The notes under the pieces: generated by a model
Seen by the model: only the letters and a program-made list of their open reading frames with translations
Told to the model about the DNA's origin: nothing
Database searches by the model: none
Translations under genes and position numbers: made by a program
DNA from: Chloroflexota bacterium
Lineage (GTDB): Bacteria > Chloroflexota > Anaerolineae > Aggregatilineales > J027
Assembly: GCA_016234595.1 (NCBI GenBank)
Contig: JACRBG010000053.1
Location: 21,514-85,513 of the forward strand
DNA length: 64,000 bases
Reading direction: 5' to 3'
Shown here: positions 25,388 through 33,855 of the stretch, in pieces
How the letters are laid out: each line of letters begins with the position of its first letter
Numbering within the stretch: position 1 is the stretch's first letter

Positions 25388-27901
25388 ATGAAAAAATTCT
25401 TGGTTTTGGCATTACTACTCACTAGCGGACTCGGTGTTTTCCCCATCCAAACCTCACAGGCGCAGCAGTCTGAACCCGCCAATTGGACAATCATGCACTA
25501 CACCGACGTTGACAACAACCTCGAAGGGGCAGCATTCAACGACTACTATGAAATGCAAAGTGCTGGCAGTATGGACGGCGTCACCATCGTCGCCCAGTTG
25601 GATCGCGCCGAAGGTTTTGACACGCGCTTTGGCGATTGGACGGACACGCGCCGCTTTGTGATGGAGTACGTTCCGCAGGCAGAACCCGCCGACGCCAAAG
25701 GCGAACGCGCCGCAGTAGTCGAGTTTCTGGTGGCTCGGGGCGCGGGTACCGTTGAGGACTTGACTGCTCAGGCGGAGAATACACCTGACGAGACGATTCA
25801 CCGCCTCTACACCGAAAACAACCTCGGCGTGACATTTGATCAAACACCCGTTGAGGACTTAGGCGAAGTGGATATGGGCGATCCGCAGTCGCTAGTTGAT
25901 TTCATCGAATGGAGTGTGCAGAACTACCCCGCTGAACATTACATGCTGGTGATCGGCAGTCATGGCGGCGGGTGGCGTGGCATTGGACCCGACGACGGGC
26001 TTGGTCAGGAGTCTATGCTAGAACTGCCGGAAATTGATGCGGCCCTAGCGACTGCCCGCGCAGATTTGGGAATAGATAAATTCGATATTGTTGGTTTCGA
26101 CGCCTGCCTGATGGCCGTAACAGATGTCGCGGTCATGCTTGAACCTCATGCCGATTATGTCTTGTTCTCGCAGGAAGTCATCCCCAGCAACGGTTGGGAA
26201 TATTATCACAGCATCACGGCGATGCAGCAGCACCCGGAATGGGATGCCTTCCAAGTCGGTAGCACCTTTGTTGATTCCTATATGGATTACTATGGTGGTG
26301 TTGGGGCACGTACGAAAGTCGGCCTGTCGCTGGTTGAAACAGCGGGTTTGCCCGATCTTCTGGCTACCCTTGAGGATTTCGCCGCTGTTGTCGGGTCGGA
26401 CACCGCCGAACTGCTATCGGCTTTGGGGACAGCCCGTAATAATAGTCAAGCCTTCGCCACCTCGCTGTCCAGCCGAGGGGAATACTATTCGTATATTGAT
26501 TTGCGAGATTTCATGAACTGGTTCAGTCTACAAACCAGCATTACCGAAGATGCCTACAGCGCGGCATTGGCGGTGATTGCTGCCTATGATAACACGGTGA
26601 TCTATTCACGGGCCGACAGCCATCTACCGGGGGCGACTGGTTTGGCGGTCTATCTACCTGCCCAAGCCGACTCTTATGATACTACCTACCCGGCGGCAGC
26701 CCCCAGCAGTTTTGCCTTCTGGCAGGCCTATCTCGACCAGTTCTACCAAACCATTAGCACCGAACTTGACGGCAGTGCCCTCAGTCTCGATATCAAGAAC
26801 GTGTTCACGCTGGGCGAAAGTGGAAGTTCGGTTGATAACCCCGTAATTTTCTTCGATGCGGCGGGGGTCGGTGTGGTAGATATCACCTACTCCATCTTGT
26901 ATGTGCAAGAGGACGGGTCGCGTATCCTTGTGGATACCGCACCAATAGCCTACACGACCACCTTACCAACGGGCGAGACGGTAACTGAGTACCCGAATGA
27001 ATTGACGCCTAGCACCTTCAATTGGAGCGTTGAGTTCCCCTACCTCACGGATGGTACCAACAGCCTTCTCAGTGTGGCCTCGACCAGCGGCAACCAACTG
27101 TCCATCTCCGGCACGTATGTGACCGCGCAAGGTCGCCAGCCAGCCGCGCTGTTGTTCGACGCAGGCACCTACACTTTCTTGGGCATGTTGGCGAGCAACG
27201 GCGAATCAGTCTATGAACCGGTTCCAACACCCGGTGACCAATTTATTGTGGACATGGTCATTATCAGCCCAGACGGCGAAATTGTTGTTCAGCCGCAAGA
27301 GGACACCCCATTGACGTTCGGCTTGGAACCGTTCACCTTCGGCTACAAACCAGCGATCAGCGGATCGTATGTGATTGGCTTAAGCATCACCGATCTCGCG
27401 GGCAATACCGTCCGCAAGTGGGCCGACCTCAGTATCAACAACGAAGGGATAGATGGCACATTACGCAGCTATACGGATACTAACGAAGGCGTCTACTTCC
27501 AGTATCCCTATGCGTGGGGCGAGATGTATTCGCTCTCAAATGACGACGGTAGTCTGACCAATGCCTTGTCCGACCCGAACGGCACCCAATCCCTGTTTGT
27601 GGACGTGTATCTGGAAACCGATGCGCTGTCTGCACTGGAAGCCAATCTCGCGAATATCGAAGGGGACGTGAGTGAAATTCAAGAGACGACCTTTGCTGGA
27701 CTCCCCGCATACGAGGCGTTCTACACGGTGACAACCGACGACGGTACTGCCACGACGATAGTGATAAGCGTGCTAAATGAGCAAGCTGGCTCGGTAGTGG
27801 TGTTCAGCTTCAGCGCGTGGGGTGATGGTGTCCAGCCGGATACCAGTGTGATTGATTTGCTGGACAATACCATCTACTTCTTCCCGCCGATTCTCGAATA
27901 A
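25388..27901 (+). CDS. Secreted clostripain-family (C11) cysteine peptidase
   Basis: 837 residues with a signal peptide at 1-25 (ends S-Q-A-Q-Q). The catalytic pair is His192 in G-S-H-G-G-G and Cys240 in G-F-D-A-C-L-M, as in clostripain-like peptidases, which cut after arginine or lysine and mature by self-cleavage. 'TIMHYTDVDNNLEGAAFNDY' is the usual N-terminal strand of the C11 domain. Beyond about residue 450 come beta-rich domains, and a C-terminal segment (about 690-835) resembles a small lipid- or surface-associated domain ('VYFQYPYAWGEM'). A probable extracellular scavenging protease. Good aaggac site before the ATG. Confidence 0.85.
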   Translation: MKKFLVLALLLTSGLGVFPIQTSQAQQSEPANWTIMHYTDVDNNLEGAAFNDYYEMQSAGSMDGVTIVAQLDRAEGFDTRFGDWTDTRRFVMEYVPQAEPADAKGERAAVVEFLVARGAGTVEDLTAQAENTPDETIHRLYTENNLGVTFDQTPVEDLGEVDMGDPQSLVDFIEWSVQNYPAEHYMLVIGSHGGGWRGIGPDDGLGQESMLELPEIDAALATARADLGIDKFDIVGFDACLMAVTDVAVMLEPHADYVLFSQEVIPSNGWEYYHSITAMQQHPEWDAFQVGSTFVDSYMDYYGGVGARTKVGLSLVETAGLPDLLATLEDFAAVVGSDTAELLSALGTARNNSQAFATSLSSRGEYYSYIDLRDFMNWFSLQTSITEDAYSAALAVIAAYDNTVIYSRADSHLPGATGLAVYLPAQADSYDTTYPAAAPSSFAFWQAYLDQFYQTISTELDGSALSLDIKNVFTLGESGSSVDNPVIFFDAAGVGVVDITYSILYVQEDGSRILVDTAPIAYTTTLPTGETVTEYPNELTPSTFNWSVEFPYLTDGTNSLLSVASTSGNQLSISGTYVTAQGRQPAALLFDAGTYTFLGMLASNGESVYEPVPTPGDQFIVDMVIISPDGEIVVQPQEDTPLTFGLEPFTFGYKPAISGSYVIGLSITDLAGNTVRKWADLSINNEGIDGTLRSYTDTNEGVYFQYPYAWGEMYSLSNDDGSLTNALSDPNGTQSLFVDVYLETDALSALEANLANIEGDVSEIQETTFAGLPAYEAFYTVTTDDGTATTIVISVLNEQAGSVVVFSFSAWGDGVQPDTSVIDLLDNTIYFFPPILE

Positions 27902-27922
27902 TTGCCCAGCCCAATAAATCAT

Positions 27923-27944
27923 GGGACGTCGTTTATGGCGTCCC
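27923..27944. terminator. Hairpin between converging genes
   Basis: gggacg (27923-27928) pairs with cgtccc (27939-27944) around a ten-base loop, 21 bases after the peptidase stop. No U-run, so termination is only likely. The gap ends at the acetyltransferase stop on the other strand. Confidence 0.4.
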
Positions 27945-28016
27945 TAGGAATGATTACCCCGCGCGGAGGAGGTCGTTTCTGGCGAAAGCCTCCACGCCGA
28001 TGTCGGTCTTGAAAAG

Positions 28017-28577
28017 CTAGAGGGCGGCGGGTTGAGCGAAGATGGGGCGTGATTCCCATTCATGTTCCAAAATGCTCATAATGATTTCGTCGTGGTACTG
28101 ACCCTCGTAAAACAACACATCGCGTAAGATACCCTCGCGTTTGAAGCCGACTTTTTCATAGACATGGAAAGCGCGGGGGTTGAGCGACAACACATCCAAG
28201 CCCAAACGGTGCAATTTGAGCGTTTGGAAGGCGTAGTCCACCATTAAACGCATCGCTTCCGAACCATACCCTTTATTAAAGTCGGCCTCATAGAACAACG
28301 AGACCCGAATATTGGCGCTGCGACTGTCGGCATCAATATTCAAGATGACAATTTCGCCCAATGCCTCAAGGGTGGTGGGGTGGGCGATGATGAAACCAAC
28401 ACGGTCAGTCGCGTGGGCAAAACGGGCTACATATTGCTGAGTTTGTTCGAGCGTGAATGTGGCGAAGGTGGCCGTCAGCCGGCGGATAGTGGGATTATTG
28501 CTGGACTCTAGGATAATTTCGGCATCCCCGTCTTGATACGGACGTAGGACAATTTTTTGCCCTTGGATGATGGTCAT
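28017..28577 (-). CDS. GNAT-family N-acetyltransferase (RimJ/RimL-like)
   Basis: 186 residues from the ATG behind aaaggtg (M-T-I-I-Q-G-Q-K-I); the open frame upstream adds 23 residues with no homology look. The RimJ/RimL pattern is visible: 'IVLRPYQDGDAEIILE' at the start, 'ALGEIVILNIDADSRSANIRVSLF', 'NKGYGSEAMRLMVDYAF' as the acetyl-CoA-binding motif A, and 'LGLDVLSLNPRAFHVYEKVGFKREG' at the end. Transfers acetyl to an amine, possibly a protein N-terminus or an antibiotic; substrate unknown. Confidence 0.88.
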   Translation of the reverse strand: MTIIQGQKIVLRPYQDGDAEIILESSNNPTIRRLTATFATFTLEQTQQYVARFAHATDRVGFIIAHPTTLEALGEIVILNIDADSRSANIRVSLFYEADFNKGYGSEAMRLMVDYAFQTLKLHRLGLDVLSLNPRAFHVYEKVGFKREGILRDVLFYEGQYHDEIIMSILEHEWESRPIFAQPAAL

Positions 28578-28682
28578 GATGAAGCACCTTTCGCGGGTGA
28601 GGTAGCAAGAAAGGTGCATTATGCTGGATGAGAAGAGGTGGGTCAATCCGACTAAAGCCGGAGATTTACCCCTTTACCACAA

Positions 28683-29474
28683 TTAATGCTCCGCCAATAT
28701 GCTGCACGTCCCACCCACTGAAAAGAGGGGGAGTTCTTGTTCGCTCAATCGAATATTAACATGCTCAACCCCGCTGACATTCCGAATGAGTGATTCGACC
28801 ACCGTCGCCGCTTGCGTATAGGCCTTATTGACAAGGTTGGCGTAATCATAGGACACCACACGGTCTTGGGCCTTGTTAATCAGTTCATCTTCCAAACCAC
28901 GACACCCCGGCCAATCACCTAACCCCGGCCCGCGTGAACAATCCCGATCATAAAATCCGGATTTTTCTTGGTTGGCGATACATTCGCGGACTTGGGCTTG
29001 GGGTAGGGTGATTGTCACGGTTGTGCCATCCACCACGATGTCATCGAGGGTGACAAGGCTCAAATCCACCCCACCCGTCACATCAAAAAAGGCCCGATAC
29101 TTGAGTGAGAGGCTGCCCGGTATGATGCCTTGGTCGCCATCGGCATATAGTTCGGGAAACACGACTTCTTCCCGGGCTGTTTCGAGCCATGCCTGTCGCT
29201 GAATCGGGCCAAAAATAGCCTGAGGCGGGATGGGTGTTGGGGTAGGGGTCAAGGTTGGCGTCGGGGTGAAGGTCGCAGTAGCAGGTAGCGTTGGCACACC
29301 CGACGGAAGTTTAGAAGGCGTAACCGAGGCCACTAGTGATTCGCGGTTGGCGTCGTCATTGGTATTCATGCCAAACAGCAAATAGCCAATGATGCCCGCC
29401 CCAATCAGCATTAAACCAACAAGTGCCCCTAGGCTACAAGTGAGGAAGAAGGTGTGATAGCGACGATTTTCCAA
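28683..29474 (-). CDS. DUF4230 membrane-anchored protein
   Basis: 263 residues. One membrane helix near the N-terminus (about 11-35, 'LVGLMLIGAGIIGYLLFG') is followed by a Thr/Pro-rich linker and then a DUF4230-like domain: 'ARE...VVFPELYADGD', 'AFFDVTGGVDLSLVTLDDIVVDGTTVTITLPQAQV'. The function of DUF4230 is unknown. It lies 18 bases downstream of the epimerase gene on the same strand and may be cotranscribed with it. Confidence 0.75.
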   Translation of the reverse strand: MENRRYHTFFLTCSLGALVGLMLIGAGIIGYLLFGMNTNDDANRESLVASVTPSKLPSGVPTLPATATFTPTPTLTPTPTPIPPQAIFGPIQRQAWLETAREEVVFPELYADGDQGIIPGSLSLKYRAFFDVTGGVDLSLVTLDDIVVDGTTVTITLPQAQVRECIANQEKSGFYDRDCSRGPGLGDWPGCRGLEDELINKAQDRVVSYDYANLVNKAYTQAATVVESLIRNVSGVEHVNIRLSEQELPLFSVGGTCSILAEH

Positions 29475-29492
29475 TGACTGCCCCTCTAGTAA

Positions 29493-30557
29493 TTATGACG
29501 GTTGGTGTAGGCGCTCCACCCAACCCTGATAAATTTCTTCAAAGATCATCGGCAGGGTTTTGGTAATGTCCCAATTAGGGTAATGGGCTTTCATTTTCCC
29601 TAAATCGGAGATGTAACAAATATGGTCGCCTTCGCGGTTTTTGTCTACATATTCATAACGCATTTTTTGCCCACTGAGTTGCGCTGCCAGCTCAAATGCT
29701 TCCAAAATCGAGACCGAATTGCCACGTCCACCCCCCAAATTATAGACTTCGCCAGCGCGGGGGTTAGCATAAAAGGCCTCAATAAACCGGACAACATCAT
29801 GGGCGTGGATGTTATCGCGTACCTGTTTGCCCTTATAGCCGAAAATTTTGTATTGTCCGCCTGCCACATTCACCTTAATGAGATAACTCAAAAAGCCGTG
29901 CAGTTCGACGCCGGAATGATTCGGCCCCGTCAAGCAGCCCCCGCGTAAACAGCAGGTCTTTAGGCCAAAATAGCGTCCATATTCCTGCACCATCACGTCC
30001 GCTGATACTTTCGAGACGCCAAAAATTGAGTGTTTCGATTGGTCAATCCGCATATTTTCACGGATACCACCGAAGTCCGAGGGGTCAGCATAATCCCAAC
30101 GAGTCGCCAATTCATTTAGGGCCAGTTCGTTGGGTGCATCGCCATAGACCTTATTGGTGGACATGTGCACAAAAATGGCATCGGGTGCATGGCGGTGGGT
30201 GGCTTCCAATAAATTGAGCGTGCCCCCGGCGTTGACATCAAAATCATCAAAGGGGCGGGTGGCGGCAAGATCGTGGCTGGGCTGGGCTGCGGCATGGACA
30301 ATCAAGTCTGGCTGTAACTCTTGGATACACTGCTCAATGGCGGCACGATTGCGAATGTCGAGTTCGTGGTGTTGAAAATGACGACAGGTGGCTTCTAGGC
30401 GGTGCTGATTCCATCGGGTATCCCCGGCAGGGCCAAAAAAATCGGCGCGCATATTGTTATCAATGCCATGTACCGTCCAGCCGAGTGCATCAAAATGCAT
30501 CACGACCTCAGAACCAATTAGGCCACTTGAACCAGTCACTAAAATTTTCTTAGTCAA
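29493..30557 (-). CDS. NAD-dependent sugar epimerase, CDP-paratose 2-epimerase type
   Basis: 354-residue extended SDR. '[15 protein letters not shown]' binds NAD; '[35 protein letters not shown]' is the pattern of CDP-paratose (tyvelose) 2-epimerases; '[11 protein letters not shown]' type strand and '[18 protein letters not shown]' support this. At the catalytic Y-x3-K site the tyrosine is Phe179 (F-G-V-S-K183), which is unusual for an SDR. Such enzymes make deoxy- or branched sugars for surface polysaccharide. No other sugar-nucleotide genes lie nearby. Confidence 0.75.
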   Translation of the reverse strand: MTKKILVTGSSGLIGSEVVMHFDALGWTVHGIDNNMRADFFGPAGDTRWNQHRLEATCRHFQHHELDIRNRAAIEQCIQELQPDLIVHAAAQPSHDLAATRPFDDFDVNAGGTLNLLEATHRHAPDAIFVHMSTNKVYGDAPNELALNELATRWDYADPSDFGGIRENMRIDQSKHSIFGVSKVSADVMVQEYGRYFGLKTCCLRGGCLTGPNHSGVELHGFLSYLIKVNVAGGQYKIFGYKGKQVRDNIHAHDVVRFIEAFYANPRAGEVYNLGGGRGNSVSILEAFELAAQLSGQKMRYEYVDKNREGDHICYISDLGKMKAHYPNWDITKTLPMIFEEIYQGWVERLHQPS

Positions 30558-30886
30558 TATCGCTTCCCTTGGGTGGGTTCAGAATATTTCGCAGGCGAGT
30601 TTAACCCAAAAAGGGGCGGATTTTAATGGGGAATGTCGGACGAATTCGACAAAAATTTGCGCGAACCCAGCTCCAAATTGTGTGAAAGTTGTATAGGATT
30701 CCTAAGCAATCTTGGGGCAATCTCGTTTTAATTTAGGCGTTTCAGTTGAATTTAGAGGCTATCCGGTGATTGTTAGGAAACTCTGTCAGCCAATTTGCCA
30801 ACCGGTAGTTAAAATGGAGAATGGTTAAGGAAGTGGTTGCTAATGCTCTATTATTAATCTTTGCTCAATGGTCGGGAGGAATTGTC
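30558..30886. other. Divergent gap between the epimerase and the first beta-helix gene
   Basis: 329 bases without a believable gene; the frame of the beta-helix protein runs open for 22 codons here but without a ribosome-binding site. Moderately AT-rich. I found no convincing promoter pair, repeat or terminator. Confidence 0.5.
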
Positions 30887-33676
30887 ATGCTATCCTATCG
30901 TCTTGGCAAGGCATTGGTTATAGTTTTGATCTTAACCTTTGTTTTGCCACTATCATTCCAATCTGCACGGGAAGCGTCTGCCGCTCCACCCACCAACCCG
31001 CCTGTTTATCCAAGTAATTGTACCGGGGCCTTTGCTCATACTTATGACGTGGGGCCGGGGCAACCCTATGCCTCGATCGGGGCTGTGCCGTTCAGCACTT
31101 TGCAACCCAGTTCAATCGTGCGGATTCACTGGCGCTCAACGGCCTATCGAGAAAAGGTCATTGTCAGTACCCATGCTTCGGCGGCTCAACCAGTGTGTAT
31201 CGTGGGAGTGCCGGGGCCGAGTGGTGAATTACCCATTATTGATGGCAACGCGGCTACCACGACCAATAATATGTATTTTGACTACGATGGCATCCAAGAA
31301 TATGGGGTGTTCATCATCATGCACGAGGATTATGGCGGGCCGCTACCTCAATATATTTTTGTCGAGGGGCTGCAAATCCAAGGGGCCTATCGCGCCTATA
31401 GCTTTACGACTGCCGCCGGACAAACCCGTACCTATACGGATAACGCGGCTGGCATTCGGATCGTGAGCGGGGAGCACATCCGAATCACTGGCTGTATTAT
31501 CACGGATAATGGGAACGGCCTTTTTACGCAGACCAGCGACCCACCCGCGATGATTACCAGCGACATTATCCTGCAATACAGTTATATCTATGGGAATGGC
31601 ACGCCGAACCCCGGTTTTGACCAGCGCCATAACGCTTATACCGAAACGATGGGCATGGTCTACCAATTCAATTATTTTGGGCCGTTGCGGTCAGGGTCGG
31701 GTGGTAACAATATCAAGGATCGCGGCTCCGGCACAATCATCCGCTACAACTGGATTGAAAGCGGCGCCCATCTGATTGACCTTGTGGAATGTGAAGATAG
31801 CTGCTCGGCCACCATGGCTCAGCCCGACTATAACCAAGCGTGGATTTATGGCAATGTGTTGGTGAATAATTCCAGCTATCGTAATACGGTACATTGGGGC
31901 GGGGATAATGGTGGTGAAGACCCCATCCCCGGTACACAGCCATGTGGGTGGAATGCAGGCGAAGACCCGACCGAGTGTTTCCACAAAGGCCCACTCTATT
32001 TCTATAACAACACCGTGATTTTCGATGTATCCACCGGGCGCAAGACCCTATTACGTTTGCAAACCAATGAACAGAGCGCCGTCGCTTTTAACAACATTGT
32101 GCATGTCATCGGCAGCGGCAACCCCATTTCCTATATGAATACTAAGGGGATACTCAATCTGGGGGTCAATATCGTCAATCGGGGGGGTAGCACCCTAACG
32201 AATTTCTATCAGCAAGCATCAGGCTCGGCGGTCAACGGGACGGCGAATGTGAACGTCTTGACCAATTCCGCCCAAACGGGTTTTGTCAACGTGGCAACTG
32301 GTAATTATGCTTTGTTAGGGACTTCGCCTGCCGTCAATACCGGGCAAGCTCTTGTCGCAGGAGCCTTACCCGTCAGCTATGAATATAATGCGACCCTCGG
32401 TTCACGTGCCCGTATCATCACCAGCGCGATTGATCAAGGCGCATTCGAATTATTCCCGCCACCCCTGACCGATACGCTGGCGGTGTTTAATCCGAATGCC
32501 AGTGCAACGAGTTTGATTAGTAGTCTGCAAGATTTACCCCCCATCGCGGCTTATAACAGCTACTCACCGACACCCCCTGCGGGTGGGCAGTGGGTCATGG
32601 GGGATTGGGATGGTGATGGACGCAAAACACCGGGGGTCTATGCGGCCAACGGGGTATTTTATACCACGAATGCGACAGCGGCTAGCAATCAGTGGACGGG
32701 GACATGGTTTGGGCTATTGAATCGGCCTCCGGTGGCAGGGCGGTTTGATGGAACGATCAACCATGACTGTCTGGGGGTAGTGGACAACGCCAACTTCCCA
32801 CCCTATGGCACGGCGTTTGCTCTATACTTCACCTGTAATGTGGCGGGGGGTAATCCGGCCAAGACCTTCCAATGGCTGAGTGTGCTGCTGCCGGATAATC
32901 AAGGGCATACGGGGGCGCATCAATTTAGTGGGGGGGACTTTGACGGCAACGGCGTAGATTCGATCGCGGTACGGCGTGGCCCAACGATAGCATGGACGAA
33001 TGTGGCCCCGACGACCCAACTGTCGGAATTCACCTTCGCCCAATACATCGGCACACCCCATGCCACCGATTATGGTGTGTTGGTGGCAGGTGATTGGGAT
33101 AGCAATGGTGCGGACAGTTTTGGCTTGTTCTACCAAGATGGTGCGTTCTATCGGCGTGATGATTTGCTCTGGAACAGCGGGGCTTATTTGTTGCAGCGGG
33201 TTGGCGCACCGGTTGGCACACCCATGACGGCGACCAGTTGGCGCAATCCATCCGGTGGCAGTAGCGGTGAAAGCGGTGGACAGGCAAGCGATCCAAATAG
33301 CGTCTCTAGCCAGCCGTCGCGCGTGGAAGCCGAAAATGCGGATGTCCTTAAGTCGGGCAATTGGACAACCCAAGCCGCTCCGAATGCTAGCGGTGGGCAG
33401 TATGTCTATAGTCGTGATCTTAATGGGGCCCTGACGCTCCGGTTCACCGGTACATCGATTGAAATTGCCTATATGGAAGGGCCAGCTCTGGGCACGTTCA
33501 CCGTCTTGGTGGACGATGTGGCGGTGCGCACGGTCATTGCGACCCGTTCGACGGCAGCCATCACTAGCACCAGCGTTGATTATCTAACCAACGAATCCCA
33601 TACCCTGCAAATTGTGCCGATTGATGGCACGGTCGCTGTGGATGTGTTCGTTCAAAACGCCGTTGTTCCTAACTAG
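30887..33676 (+). CDS. Secreted right-handed beta-helix protein with FG-GAP-like and CBM-like domains (copy 1)
   Basis: 929 residues, starting at the ATG behind gggagga. Signal peptide 1-30 (ends A-S-A-A). Residues about 35-520 form a right-handed parallel beta-helix of the pectate-lyase-like class: 'SIVRIHWRSTAYREKVIV', 'HIRITGCIITDNGNG', 'GTIIRYNWIESGAHLIDLVE', 'LYFYNNTVIF'. Residues about 525-800 hold FG-GAP/VCBS-like repeats with calcium-type loops (G-D-W-D-G-D-G, F-D-G-N-G-V-D, G-D-W-D-S-N-G). After a Ser/Gly linker, residues about 810-925 form a galactose-binding-like module ('RVEAENADVLKSG'). Probably a polysaccharide-binding or -cleaving enzyme; no catalytic residues identified. Confidence 0.8.
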   Translation: MLSYRLGKALVIVLILTFVLPLSFQSAREASAAPPTNPPVYPSNCTGAFAHTYDVGPGQPYASIGAVPFSTLQPSSIVRIHWRSTAYREKVIVSTHASAAQPVCIVGVPGPSGELPIIDGNAATTTNNMYFDYDGIQEYGVFIIMHEDYGGPLPQYIFVEGLQIQGAYRAYSFTTAAGQTRTYTDNAAGIRIVSGEHIRITGCIITDNGNGLFTQTSDPPAMITSDIILQYSYIYGNGTPNPGFDQRHNAYTETMGMVYQFNYFGPLRSGSGGNNIKDRGSGTIIRYNWIESGAHLIDLVECEDSCSATMAQPDYNQAWIYGNVLVNNSSYRNTVHWGGDNGGEDPIPGTQPCGWNAGEDPTECFHKGPLYFYNNTVIFDVSTGRKTLLRLQTNEQSAVAFNNIVHVIGSGNPISYMNTKGILNLGVNIVNRGGSTLTNFYQQASGSAVNGTANVNVLTNSAQTGFVNVATGNYALLGTSPAVNTGQALVAGALPVSYEYNATLGSRARIITSAIDQGAFELFPPPLTDTLAVFNPNASATSLISSLQDLPPIAAYNSYSPTPPAGGQWVMGDWDGDGRKTPGVYAANGVFYTTNATAASNQWTGTWFGLLNRPPVAGRFDGTINHDCLGVVDNANFPPYGTAFALYFTCNVAGGNPAKTFQWLSVLLPDNQGHTGAHQFSGGDFDGNGVDSIAVRRGPTIAWTNVAPTTQLSEFTFAQYIGTPHATDYGVLVAGDWDSNGADSFGLFYQDGAFYRRDDLLWNSGAYLLQRVGAPVGTPMTATSWRNPSGGSSGESGGQASDPNSVSSQPSRVEAENADVLKSGNWTTQAAPNASGGQYVYSRDLNGALTLRFTGTSIEIAYMEGPALGTFTVLVDDVAVRTVIATRSTAAITSTSVDYLTNESHTLQIVPIDGTVAVDVFVQNAVVPN

Positions 33677-33689
33677 TTAAATGCTTTAT

Positions 33690-33714
33690 GGGAGGGTTTT
33701 GGCCCTCCTTTTTT
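33690..33714 (+). terminator. Rho-independent terminator after beta-helix copy 1
   Basis: ggaggg (33691-33696) pairs with ccctcc (33703-33708) and is followed by TTTTTT. It lies 14 bases after the stop codon, so the second copy needs its own promoter in the next 140 bases. Confidence 0.9.
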
Positions 33715-33855
33715 GAAGACTTGTGACGATTCTGTGACGTTCGATTGATAGAATAGATAAAGAACCCATTCTGTCGGTATATCTTTAAGAGGAGGTTGTA
33801 GATTTTCAGAACCCTTGTTTCTATCTTTACCGAGTTTTCCTAAGGATTTTATCCC

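Noticed and set aside
30821..30886. N-terminal extension of beta-helix copy 1
   Set aside because: The internal ATG at 30887 has gggagga in front and starts a clean signal peptide; copy 2 has no such extension.
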